The notes beneath the pieces were generated by a model that saw only the letters and a program-made list of their open reading frames with translations, did no database searches and had not been told where the DNA came from. The translations under genes and the position numbers were made by a program. DNA of 64,000 nucleotides from Bacillota bacterium (lineage in GTDB: Bacteria > Bacillota > Clostridia > Christensenellales > Christensenellaceae). This document shows, piece after piece, positions 50,702-58,563 of this stretch. Each line of letters begins with the position of its first letter. Position 1 is the stretch's first letter. Where the stretch lies: contig JAEWMJ010000057.1 of assembly GCA_023393165.1 (NCBI GenBank), forward strand, positions 1 through 64,000, read 5' to 3'.

Positions 50702-51481
50702 CTATTTGTTTAAAAATTTCGGCAATGACATCCTGATCAGTTGATTAAACCGGTCCGCGTCCCACGCGGTCCGTCCGACAAACAAGCCGTCGATATTAGG
50801 GCAGGCGGAAAGCTCCTCGCAGTTTTCCAGGTTTACGCTGCCGCCGTACAGCACGGGAATCTTTTCCGCTTTTTCGCCAAACAGGTTTTTCAGCACCTTT
50901 TTCATCACAGCGTGTTTCGCGTCCGCATACTCCGCGCTGGCAGGCACGCCGTTGACGCCGATCGCCCACACGGGCTCGTATGCGATCCAGACACGGTCCA
51001 ACTGTTCAGCCTTCACGCCGTGCAAGCCGATCTTCAGTTGGGTTGCGAGCACCTCGTCGCTTAGGTCCATTTCCTTCTGTTCTCCGGTTTCCCCCACGCA
51101 AAGCAGCGCGGTAAATCCGTGGTTCAGCGCGGCTATGACCTTTTTGTTTTCTTCTTCATCCGTCTCGCCCATGACATGCCGGCGCTCGGAATGGCCTATT
51201 TCAATGATGTCTATCCCTATTTCCTTGAGCATGACCGGAGAGATTTCGCCGGTAAACTGGCCTTCGTCTTCCCAGTGCATGTTCTGCGCGCCGATCAGTA
51301 TCTCTTTGGGCGATACCGTCTGCTTGGCCCGGTCCAGCGCCGTGTAGGAAGGCACGATGAAGAACTTCGTCCGCTCCCTGTCGATATCCCTTGTGAGCTC
51401 CGCAAGCCGGCTCAAAAAGGCCTGGGTTTGGGATATGGTTTTGTACATCTTCAGATTGCTTCCCAAATATATCTTGTCCAT
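50702..51481 (-). CDS. tpiA: Triose-phosphate isomerase family protein, possible tetrulose-phosphate isomerase
   Basis: A 259-aa TIM-family enzyme with all catalytic residues: Lys in S-N-L-K-M-Y, His in I-G-H-S-E-R-R, and Glu in A-Y-E-P-V-W-A-I-G. It is not in a glycolytic operon. It is the last gene of the RuBisCO-like operon, and its ATG overlaps the stop of the RpiB-type gene by one base. This pairing occurs in tetritol and apionate pathways, where the TIM homologue isomerises L-erythrulose 1-phosphate. A specialised role is likely but cannot be proven from motifs alone. Confidence 0.85.
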   Translation of the reverse strand: MDKIYLGSNLKMYKTISQTQAFLSRLAELTRDIDRERTKFFIVPSYTALDRAKQTVSPKEILIGAQNMHWEDEGQFTGEISPVMLKEIGIDIIEIGHSERRHVMGETDEEENKKVIAALNHGFTALLCVGETGEQKEMDLSDEVLATQLKIGLHGVKAEQLDRVWIAYEPVWAIGVNGVPASAEYADAKHAVMKKVLKNLFGEKAEKIPVLYGGSVNLENCEELSACPNIDGLFVGRTAWDADRFNQLIRMSLPKFLNK

Positions 51482-51948
51482 TATTTAAAATTATGCCTTT
51501 CTAATTCTTTGATCGCCGCAACTTTGGGTGTGGAACTGCCGTCAACAAAAGAGAGTGAAAGCCATTCCTTTGTGATTTTTTTTGCAAGTTCCGACCCAAT
51601 GACCCGCTCTCCCATGCAAAGCACGTTTGCGTCGTTGGAAAGCTTTGCACGCTCCGCGGAAAAATTATCATGGCATACCGCCGCGCGGATCCCCTTGCAT
51701 TTATTGGCGCTCATCGCCATGCCGATCCCGGTTCCGCAGATCAGTATGCCGTCTTTCGCAAAATCGCTTTTCTGGATCTCCTGGCACACTTTTTCAGCGA
51801 TCAGGGGATATACGGTCGGATCTTCCGCAGAAAAGCATCCGACGTCTTCCACCTGGAATCCCAGCGATTTCACATAGTCTTTTATGACGTTTTTCAGACC
51901 TACGGCGGCATTATCGCAGCCGATCACAATTGTTATTTTGTTCTCCAT
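51481..51948 (-). CDS. rpiB: RpiB/LacAB-family sugar-phosphate isomerase
   Basis: A 155-aa enzyme with the RpiB fold: V-I-G-C-D-N-A-A in place of the usual G-S-D-H-A-G, catalytic Cys in L-I-C-G-T-G-I-G-M, and A-N-V-L-C-M-G-E-R. The His-to-Asn change in the substrate-entry motif suggests a substrate other than ribose 5-phosphate. RpiB relatives beside TIM homologues act on D-erythrulose 4-phosphate in erythritol/apionate catabolism. AAAGGAG precedes the ATG. Confidence 0.85.
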   Translation of the reverse strand: MENKITIVIGCDNAAVGLKNVIKDYVKSLGFQVEDVGCFSAEDPTVYPLIAEKVCQEIQKSDFAKDGILICGTGIGMAMSANKCKGIRAAVCHDNFSAERAKLSNDANVLCMGERVIGSELAKKITKEWLSLSFVDGSSTPKVAAIKELERHNFK

Positions 51949-52015
51949 GATATCACTCCTTTAAGCAGTAAACTTTAAAATGCCGCCGCAAAACGCGACG
52001 GCATGAATTCATGTT

Positions 52016-53398
52016 TTATTCTATCACAGCCGGAACATCCCTGTACATTCCTTTTTTCCATTTGCCGTCCAGCATATCGTCCATAACGCGGCAGCAGAAA
52101 GCCGCAAATTCCGGATCGATAATATGCATATCGGTTACGATGAAATCAAGGTTCGGGTTGGCCTTATTGAATTTTTCCTTAAGTACCCTGCGGATGGTTG
52201 TTGAACGTACCGACCATGTGGGGTTCTCCGGATCCGGGTCCCAGGTGGGGCCGTCTCCATTCCCTTCGGACCAGCCTCTTGCCCTGGTTGCGATTTCCGC
52301 ACGCTGATCATACGCCGACCATCCCTGCATTGGAATGATAAAGCAGGTGGGGCCTTTGGTGTTGTTCAGTTTTTCCGCGATGTAATTGCCCAGTTGTTCG
52401 ATTTCATCCAGTGTCGGAACCATGATGGTCACGCCCGCGTTATGGATATAAGGCTCTTTTGTGTCGTGAAACCCTTTTCTTTTGCCGCATTTGAAATCGT
52501 CCAGATATTCCTTGGGCAGAGAATTGATTGCGCCGCAAGCGCTCTGGTCTATTCCGCCCGGGCAGACGATCTGCGGGATGCCGATATCGCTGGCCGCGGT
52601 CAGACGCTCGCCCTTCCAGTGCTTGGATATGGCATAAGGGCTGTTGTACATATTGTTGGTCAGCTCACCGATTGTCAAATCAAAAATCGCTGTGATGTGA
52701 CCCGAACGGATCAGGTCTTCCATGGTTGCGCCCGTGCCCACCTGGTGTATGGTGATGGAATCCCAGCCGCGCTCCGCCATGTGTTTGGCGCACGCATTGG
52801 ACGTAGGCGTTGTGGTGCCGTAAGCTGTCAGGGCCACCAGGGGTTTTGCAAATTCCGGAGGCACTTCGCCCGTCTGCGCCATGGCTACGATGGCGGCGGT
52901 CGCGTTCATAACCATCTTGCGCGTTACGATGTTAATTCCAAGCTCTGCCGTGGGGTTCATGATATAAATATCCTTGTTGCCGATCCACATGGAAACGTCG
53001 CTGGAGCACATGTCCGTCATCATGATCTTGGGTACGCCGAACGGCAGCGCGCGCAGCGCGTAACATACGGTGGTGGTGCCGACCGATCCCGCCCAGGAAA
53101 TTGCGCCGTCCACTTTTCCTTCATTATAAAGATCCATGATTTTGACCGCGCCGGCATTTCCCACCATCTCAATTGCTGTGGAACGGGGCGCGGCGAAAAC
53201 TTCCGCCTTGTTTGTGCCGTTGGAAGCAAGCACTTCGTCCAGCGATACGTCGGCCCAGTCAACGTCGCGGCCCAGGCTCATGTTCATGATAATGGGGTTT
53301 CCGCCGTAACTCGCAACCATTTCAGCCAGAAATTGGATTTCCTTAAACTTCGTGTCGCACATGCCGACAACGATTATATTCGGTTTCTTGGTCATCAT
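52016..53398 (-). CDS. Tm-1-like ATP-binding domain (UPF0261) protein
   Basis: A 460-aa two-domain UPF0261 protein, homologous to the N-terminal half of tomato Tm-1, which binds ATP. It has I-I-V-V-G-M-C-D-T-K, G-A-I-S-W-A-G-S-V-G-T-T, D-M-C-S-S-D-V, T-A-Y-G-T-T-T-P, a H-Q-V-G-T-G-A-T-M-E block, and P-M-Q-G-W-S. The reaction is not known. Here it lies 21 bp after a PEP-hydrolase-like gene, whose homologue is the other half of Tm-1, within the RLP operon. It could be the missing phosphoryl-transfer component (inference). Confidence 0.85.
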   Translation of the reverse strand: MMTKKPNIIVVGMCDTKFKEIQFLAEMVASYGGNPIIMNMSLGRDVDWADVSLDEVLASNGTNKAEVFAAPRSTAIEMVGNAGAVKIMDLYNEGKVDGAISWAGSVGTTTVCYALRALPFGVPKIMMTDMCSSDVSMWIGNKDIYIMNPTAELGINIVTRKMVMNATAAIVAMAQTGEVPPEFAKPLVALTAYGTTTPTSNACAKHMAERGWDSITIHQVGTGATMEDLIRSGHITAIFDLTIGELTNNMYNSPYAISKHWKGERLTAASDIGIPQIVCPGGIDQSACGAINSLPKEYLDDFKCGKRKGFHDTKEPYIHNAGVTIMVPTLDEIEQLGNYIAEKLNNTKGPTCFIIPMQGWSAYDQRAEIATRARGWSEGNGDGPTWDPDPENPTWSVRSTTIRRVLKEKFNKANPNLDFIVTDMHIIDPEFAAFCCRVMDDMLDGKWKKGMYRDVPAVIE

Positions 53399-53419
53399 CC
53401 TGCCCTCCTTTGGACATTT

Positions 53420-54247
53420 TTATCTCTTATATTCTTTATAACTCCGGGTAGCTTCCAAAACGGCGATTTCGATAGGCAGCCTTTCAGCGGCGCTTCCGCC
53501 TACGAATCCGTGCGCGTTTGTATTGCGGAACACATATGCCGCATCGTCTGCTGTGGTAATGGGCCCTCCGTGCGAGAAAAGAATCACATTGGGATTCACC
53601 TTGGCAGCCGCGTCGAATATCTGCTGCGTCATCTGGCAGGCCTCCTCCAGCGTCAGCTTGGTCACGGCGCCGATCTTGCCGCCCGCCGTTGTTCCGACGT
53701 GCCCCGCGATCACGTCCGCGCCCGCTTCCGCAAACACGGTGGCTTCCTCGGGCGAATATGCATAGCAGAAGGTAAACATGTTCATTTCATGCGCCGCTTC
53801 CACAAACTCCACTTCCCTTGAAAATCCCATTCCGATTTTTTCGATCTGTTCGTTGAACGGGGGATCATACAGTTTTGCCATCATGGGGTTGATACCTGAA
53901 ATACCCATATCCCACAGCTTCTTTAAGTGTTCTTTGTGCGGGAGCAGAGGATTGTGTCCGCCCGAAAGAGATATAACAGGAGCTTCGCTCACGTTTGCCA
54001 GCACTTCCGGAGCCAGGTCGAATACGATCTGGTTGCAGTCGCAGTAAGGCAGGAACGCCGCAAGCGATCCGCATCCTTTCATTCTCCACCAGCTTGTGGG
54101 CGATACGCAAATCAGATCCGAACCTCCTTCTTCCTGCAGTTTTGCGGTAAGCCCGCAACCGCAGTTGGGCATAAACAAGGGCCTCCCCGTTTTGATCTCC
54201 GCCCATAATCTTTCATTCACTTCTTTGGCTGTATAACGTTTTGCCAT
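53420..54247 (-). CDS. Phosphoenolpyruvate-hydrolase-family TIM barrel
   Basis: A 275-aa protein of the pfam09370 group (P-N-C-G-C-G-L-T-A-K-L-Q-E-E-G-G start, D-L-I-C-V-S-P-T-S, F-C-Y-A-Y-S-P-E-E-A, G-A-D-V-I-A-G-H-V-G-T-T, I-L-F-S-H-G-G-P-I). Members are related to the PEP mutase/isocitrate lyase superfamily and form one half of plant Tm-1. Aldolase-like or hydrolase chemistry is possible. AAAGGAG precedes the ATG. The Tm-1-like ATP-binding gene follows directly. Confidence 0.82.
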   Translation of the reverse strand: MAKRYTAKEVNERLWAEIKTGRPLFMPNCGCGLTAKLQEEGGSDLICVSPTSWWRMKGCGSLAAFLPYCDCNQIVFDLAPEVLANVSEAPVISLSGGHNPLLPHKEHLKKLWDMGISGINPMMAKLYDPPFNEQIEKIGMGFSREVEFVEAAHEMNMFTFCYAYSPEEATVFAEAGADVIAGHVGTTAGGKIGAVTKLTLEEACQMTQQIFDAAAKVNPNVILFSHGGPITTADDAAYVFRNTNAHGFVGGSAAERLPIEIAVLEATRSYKEYKR

Positions 54248-54319
54248 TTTCTTTCTCCTTTCACTTTCCGTTTAATTTATAAGGATCCAAACTTAATTTT
54301 TATATGAGAAGGGACGAGC

Positions 54320-55189
54320 TTAAAGCAATCCGTATTTCTCGCAGAACCGGCCCGCGTTTTTAAACGATATGTCATTGATATCCCGGCTGCTTATGATCTG
54401 CCCGGACTCCCGCCCGATTTCCTCCAAAAGGTCCAGCGTCTGCCCCTCGCCGTAGAACGGGTAATCCGATCCAAAAAGCAGTTTTTCCACGCTGCCCGTC
54501 CAAACCTTTACCTTGCTTATTAATTCCATCAGGGGCAGGTATTCGCATCCTTTGAGTTTGGCAAAGTTTGCGCTTATGTCCGCATATACGTTTTCATGCT
54601 TGCGGAGGATGAGCGCCACCTCGTCGTACATGCCGCGTCCGGCGTGTCCAAGAAGGATGGGCATATCGGGATAAAGGCAGGCAACCTCTTCGATGCAGTT
54701 AAGCGCCGAATATTTGTCCTGGAGCGGTTTGATGCCTATCCCGCCCGTATGGAAAAGGACGGGCAGCCGCAGCGCCTCAAGTTCTTCATATATGGGATAA
54801 AGCCTTTTGTCGTTCGGATAAAAGCACTGGATGTTCTGATGCAGCTTTAAGCCTTTAAATCCGTCATTCCTGATATACTTTTTCAAAGCCTCAGCGGATT
54901 CCCGGCCTCCGAAGGGGTTTACCGTGCAAAAGCCGATCAGCCTGCCTCCGGATTTTTTCACTTCACCGGCGACATACGCGTTCAGTTCGTCCAATTCTTC
55001 GTTTGTCTCGCCGCCGCGCATAGCAAGCGCGGATACCACCCCAAGCTCCATATCGTCCGTCATCGCGCCGGTAAGCCCTTCCGCGGAAAGCACATGGGAC
55101 GGGTCAAGACCCCGCATGGCAAAATAATCATTGAGTGCTTTTGTCGTACTGCCGCTTGGCCATAAATGCGTATGTATATCCACTTTCAT
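54320..55189 (-). CDS. Amidohydrolase_2-family hydrolase, possible lactonase
   Basis: A 289-aa TIM-barrel hydrolase: metal-binding D-I-H-T-H at residues 4-8, H in L-F-H-T-G-G, G-H-A-G-R-G, and catalytic Asp in L-L-F-G-S-D-Y-P-F. Relatives include sugar-acid lactonases (PDC hydrolase, rhamnonolactonase) and decarboxylases. In an operon for a sugar acid, lactone opening is a sensible guess. The ATG at 55189 follows the RuBisCO-like gene by 7 bp; the longer upstream frame overlaps that gene and is rejected. Confidence 0.85.
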   Translation of the reverse strand: MKVDIHTHLWPSGSTTKALNDYFAMRGLDPSHVLSAEGLTGAMTDDMELGVVSALAMRGGETNEELDELNAYVAGEVKKSGGRLIGFCTVNPFGGRESAEALKKYIRNDGFKGLKLHQNIQCFYPNDKRLYPIYEELEALRLPVLFHTGGIGIKPLQDKYSALNCIEEVACLYPDMPILLGHAGRGMYDEVALILRKHENVYADISANFAKLKGCEYLPLMELISKVKVWTGSVEKLLFGSDYPFYGEGQTLDLLEEIGRESGQIISSRDINDISFKNAGRFCEKYGLL

Positions 55190-55196
55190 CTTCGGT

Positions 55197-56477
55197 TCAC
55201 TTTCCGGCTTTCCTGTAGCCCCAGAGTTCAAGGGATTTTGCAAGTTCCGGATGGTCCTTTGCGTATTCGTCCAGCGAAATCCCCTGCATAACCGCATCGA
55301 TGGACTGCCGCATTGCTTTTGCGCCCGCGGCCGCGCCCATCGGATGCCCGTATATCGCGCCGCCCGACCCCAGAATGATGTCGCGTCCGAGATCGCCGAT
55401 ATATTGTTCAGACATTCCGGGGTGCACGCCGCCGCCCACCGCAGGCATGACGGGTTTCTTATCGTAGAGGGGCAGCGTGAGCTGATGCACCGTTTTAATG
55501 TATTTTTCATATTGCAGCGGATAACCGCCGAAAGGCGTGTTGATCACAACCATGTCGGCGCCAGCCAGCCGCGGGAACCTTCCGACCGCTATATAGGAAG
55601 CCATTCCGCTCAGCATTCCTTCATAAAACATTCCTGAACTTGCATAATGGCCGAGTATGGGCACTTTTGCAGTCTTTGCCAGGCTGTGCAGGGAACCGTA
55701 ACCTACCGCCGGAAAACTTGCCATGATTGCCCTGGCGCCCGCATCGGTTGCCTTGGAGGCGTTTTCAATCAGGTTTTCTCCCGTTATATTCACAGCGTAC
55801 AGCGTTTTGACGCCCGTCGTCTCATATGCGCGGTCAGCCGCACGGTTATATTCCCGGACCCTTTCCACAATGGTTGAAAAAGGCATGTTGCCCATCAGCT
55901 CGTCGTCTTTTATGATATCCACTCCGCCGATCGCCGCGCCGTACAATATCTCTGCTCCCGCTTTGGGCGTAACCCCGGTGCACGGTTTGATCATGGACAG
56001 CAAAAGAGGGCGGTCCTTGACCCCGGTAATTTTGCGGATTCCTTCAATGCCGAAATTCGGCCCGTTGAAACCCGCCACAAAATTCCTGGGCATCCTAAGA
56101 TCCACCAGCTTTGCCTGTGTGGAAGTGGACGCGTCGTTTCCCAGCAGAGTTGTGAGCATCATCGGAAATTCAGATCCGAAATTGGCGGTCGGAAACGCGA
56201 TTTCGATCAGATAACCCCGTTTTCCCCCGTCTAGCTGCGTGAAAAGTTCGGAAGGCGGCACGTCAAATATGTTTGCCACCCGGCCCATATGGTTCCGGCG
56301 CATCTCATCCGTCACGCCGGGCACGGCCACCCATGTGCCCACCGTTTGTCCCACGGCAAAGGATGCGGCTTTAACAATCACATTGGTTCCTTCCGGGAAT
56401 TCGCAATAGTAAGTTGCCGTTAAATACTCCATTTCGCTTAATTGTTCCGGCAAACTGTAAAGACCTTCCTGATTCAT
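55197..56477 (-). CDS. RuBisCO-like protein (form IV-type), putative 3-oxo-isoapionate-4-phosphate enzyme
   Basis: A 426-aa RuBisCO large-chain homologue. The metal site is intact: Lys190-Asp-Asp192-Glu193 in G-V-D-I-I-K-D-D-E, where the Lys can be carbamylated. Lys164 (RuBisCO Lys175) is kept, but the next catalytic Lys is Cys (K-P-C). Loop 6 lacks the carboxylation Lys334. Phosphate-binding G-G-G and G-S-G-G-A-I-Y-G-H-P are present. It should therefore enolise a sugar phosphate without fixing CO2. Tetrulose-phosphate isomerase homologues in the operon point to decarboxylation giving L-erythrulose 1-phosphate. GGGAG precedes the ATG. Confidence 0.88.
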   Translation of the reverse strand: MNQEGLYSLPEQLSEMEYLTATYYCEFPEGTNVIVKAASFAVGQTVGTWVAVPGVTDEMRRNHMGRVANIFDVPPSELFTQLDGGKRGYLIEIAFPTANFGSEFPMMLTTLLGNDASTSTQAKLVDLRMPRNFVAGFNGPNFGIEGIRKITGVKDRPLLLSMIKPCTGVTPKAGAEILYGAAIGGVDIIKDDELMGNMPFSTIVERVREYNRAADRAYETTGVKTLYAVNITGENLIENASKATDAGARAIMASFPAVGYGSLHSLAKTAKVPILGHYASSGMFYEGMLSGMASYIAVGRFPRLAGADMVVINTPFGGYPLQYEKYIKTVHQLTLPLYDKKPVMPAVGGGVHPGMSEQYIGDLGRDIILGSGGAIYGHPMGAAAGAKAMRQSIDAVMQGISLDEYAKDHPELAKSLELWGYRKAGK

Positions 56478-56549
56478 AATCTACTCCCTTAAAGTACTAT
56501 AAAATTAAAAAACGAATAGTTTTGAAAACTTTGCGTAAATTCATAAATA

Positions 56550-56578
56550 ATAGTATATATCCTTCGAATTCCTGTCAA
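56550..56578 (-). promoter_or_regulatory. Promoter of the RuBisCO-like-protein operon
   Basis: On the minus strand TTGACA (56578-56573), 17 bp, TACTAT (56555-56550), ~75 bp before the start codon. Confidence 0.8.
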
Positions 56579-57051
56579 GTTTCCGACCGCGCGCCGGTCA
56601 AAGCCATTTTTTTTGGCTTCGGACGAATATTTGCTTTTTGAACATTATCTTTTCTCAGAAGAAGTGCTTTATAATTACGAATTTGGAATCCGGAATAAAA
56701 ATGAAGTTTTTAAGGCTGCGGTCCGCTGAAAAGAAATACTAAATTCGTCCTGGTAATTTACATGTATTTAATTAGTATAAATCTGCTTCCCCACTGCCAA
56801 AAAGGCTTTTTAAATTTTAAAAAAGCGCGTCTTATACATGGTTTTGGAATGTAATTGTTATTTTAATATACTTTATAAACCTGAAATCTGTCAACAGGTT
56901 TTACTAGGTATTTATGCAGCGGAAGACCCGCTTACGGGCACAGATAAACCGATGGAGGACCGGCAAAAAATATTTGATAAAAATGCCCGAACGAAAACAT
57001 GCTTTTTGCTGGTAAAATCAGATAAATTAATCCATTTTACGCTAAACAATC
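56579..57051. other. Intergenic region, no supported gene
   Basis: About 470 bp between the divergent RLP operon and GGDEF gene promoters. A 96-codon frame (56838-57128) lacks a ribosome site and runs across the GGDEF promoter, so I do not call it. No repeat or RNA is recognised. Confidence 0.5.
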
Positions 57052-57080
57052 TTGCTATTTGCGAGTGTTTGTTCTACAAT
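57052..57080 (+). promoter_or_regulatory. Promoter of the GGDEF gene
   Basis: TTGCTA (57052-57057), 17 bp, TACAAT (57075-57080). It predicts a ~100-nt 5' leader. Confidence 0.7.
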
Positions 57081-57124
57081 AATAATACCTTTTCTGTAAA
57101 AGCTTATTTGTATGTTTCATTTGC

Positions 57125-57165
57125 CTGATTTAGCAGAAAGTTCCCTCAAATCAGCTTGCGGGAAC
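57125..57165 (+). ncRNA. Predicted H-type pseudoknot in the GGDEF leader
   Basis: CTGATTT (57125-57131) pairs with AAATCAG (57148-57154), and GTTCCC (57140-57145) pairs with GGGAAC (57160-57165). The two helices interleave to give an H-type pseudoknot with loops of 8, 2 and 5 nt. It ends 13 nt before the weak GGGG ribosome site of the gene at 57188. Small pseudoknot riboswitches look similar, but no known class is matched. Confidence 0.5.
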
Positions 57166-57187
57166 GTACTAATTGACGGGGTCTTAA

Positions 57188-58411
57188 ATGAGGAACAAAG
57201 ACTTGATAATAGATAAAGAGTTATTGGAAAACAGGGATTTTCGGGCGGAGACCATAGAGATCAACCTCTACCGGGGAAAGTTTCTCGCGATTATTATCAT
57301 TTTCCTGGAACTCGTGATGGTCGCAGTAGACGTTGTCACAAATCTTCTGAATGTGGACGACCGATTTCAATTCACCGGCTATCTCTTCATGTACCTTGGC
57401 ATGATCCTTGCCAATGTGATCTTTTTGTTCTATGTAAAATCCGTAAAGGACGTACAGGAAAAACCGCTCAGAAAGATTAAAAAAATCGAAATCTCCATCA
57501 TCGTGTATATAACTTTTTTCATGGCGTGGGGAAGCGTTATCACGCTGACAGACCAGAAACTGTACGGCGGGCTTACAACCTTTATGATCAATATCCTCAT
57601 CTGTTCGGTAGTCTATAATCTGCCCCAAAAGTCCCTGCTTGTCCCTTTTGTGCTATCCAGCGGGATCCTGCTTGCAGGGCTTCCTTTTTTTCAGAATTCA
57701 AGCGATGTGCTTATAGGTCATTACTTTAATCTGGGCATATTTCTGGTCATAACCTGGGTTGCATCCCGGATCGTTTTTAAATCACATTACAAGCAGTATA
57801 TCAATAAGCAGCAGCTGAATAAATCCAAGGAACTTCTGGAAGCCGAAACCAGAATCAACGAAAGGAACAACCGGAAGCTCAAAGAAATCAATATACAGTT
57901 AAAAAGGCTTTCCATGTTCGACGAACTCACAAAACTGCCCAACAGGAGGAGCTTCCGCGATTATGTTGATTACCACTTTGAATATCTGAAAAGCAAGCCT
58001 GCCTTGTTCTCGGTCATTATGATCGATGTGGACCGCTTCAAGCAATTGAACGACAACTACGGCCACTCCAGCGGCGATATCGTATTAAAAAGGATCGCCA
58101 ACCAGATCAGTTCCAGTATTAATGTGGAAACCGATTTTGTGGCAAGATGGGGAGGCGATGAATTTATATACGCTTCCTTCAACAAAAGCGCAGAAGAGAC
58201 TGCAAAAATGGCGAATACGATCCGCAACAAAATACTGGGCCTGAATGTCCGCTCCGAATCCGCGGTAAAAGCGCCGGATATCTCAATCAGCCTGGGCACC
58301 TGTACAATGGAGGTCTCGGGAAAGGATACCGTACACAAATGCATTGAAAATGCAGACAAGGCGCTGTATTCGGCCAAGACTGCCGGTAGAAACTGCGTTA
58401 AAAGCTTTTAG
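57188..58411 (+). CDS. Membrane-bound diguanylate cyclase (GGDEF)
   Basis: A 407-aa protein with about six hydrophobic segments at ~30-195, a coiled linker (~200-245), and a GGDEF domain with L-T-K-L-P-N-R-R, D-V-D-R-F-K-Q-L-N-D, and an intact R-W-G-G-D-E-F site. No I-site (R-x-x-D) is obvious directly before it. It would make cyclic di-GMP in response to an unknown membrane signal. It is encoded alone between two minus-strand sugar-metabolism units. Confidence 0.9.
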   Translation: MRNKDLIIDKELLENRDFRAETIEINLYRGKFLAIIIIFLELVMVAVDVVTNLLNVDDRFQFTGYLFMYLGMILANVIFLFYVKSVKDVQEKPLRKIKKIEISIIVYITFFMAWGSVITLTDQKLYGGLTTFMINILICSVVYNLPQKSLLVPFVLSSGILLAGLPFFQNSSDVLIGHYFNLGIFLVITWVASRIVFKSHYKQYINKQQLNKSKELLEAETRINERNNRKLKEINIQLKRLSMFDELTKLPNRRSFRDYVDYHFEYLKSKPALFSVIMIDVDRFKQLNDNYGHSSGDIVLKRIANQISSSINVETDFVARWGGDEFIYASFNKSAEETAKMANTIRNKILGLNVRSESAVKAPDISISLGTCTMEVSGKDTVHKCIENADKALYSAKTAGRNCVKSF

Positions 58412-58500
58412 TGCGGAGGCCGCTGACAATCCCCAACTACTGTGTTGTTTTTCCGCTTGCTCAAAGCGCCTTGTATTTGGGGCTTTCAGCGGCCTCCGCA
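58412..58500. repeat. Long perfect palindrome abutting the GGDEF stop codon
   Basis: A perfect 15-bp stem (58412-58426 with 58486-58500), an inner CCCCAA/TTGGGG (58431-58436 with 58477-58482) and a smaller inner hairpin around CGCTTGCTCAAAGCG. It starts one base after the stop codon. It may serve as a terminator for the two convergent genes or be a small mobile palindromic element; no long T-run follows. Confidence 0.65.
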
Positions 58501-58563
58501 GAAATATAAAAAACCTCATAGCCTTTTGCTTTAAATACAATTAGAAATTTGAATCTACTAGAG

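Noticed and set aside
50702..51481. Housekeeping glycolytic tpiA
   Set aside because: No gapA, pgk or gpmI lies nearby. The gene is coupled to an RpiB-type gene and an RLP operon, so a specialised isomerase is more likely, though not proven.
52394..53821. 475-codon plus-strand frame opposite the Tm-1-like and PEP-hydrolase-like genes
   Set aside because: It crosses two real minus-strand genes with recognisable motifs. Its product has no known pattern.
55190..55510. N-terminal extension of the amidohydrolase to 55510
   Set aside because: It lies within the RuBisCO-like gene in another frame. The ATG at 55189 starts right before the metal-binding D-I-H-T-H and follows the upstream stop.
56838..57128. 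96-codon open frame between the RLP and GGDEF genes
   Set aside because: It has no ribosome-binding site, odd composition, no recognisable domain, and it runs across a well-formed promoter and into the predicted pseudoknot of the GGDEF leader.
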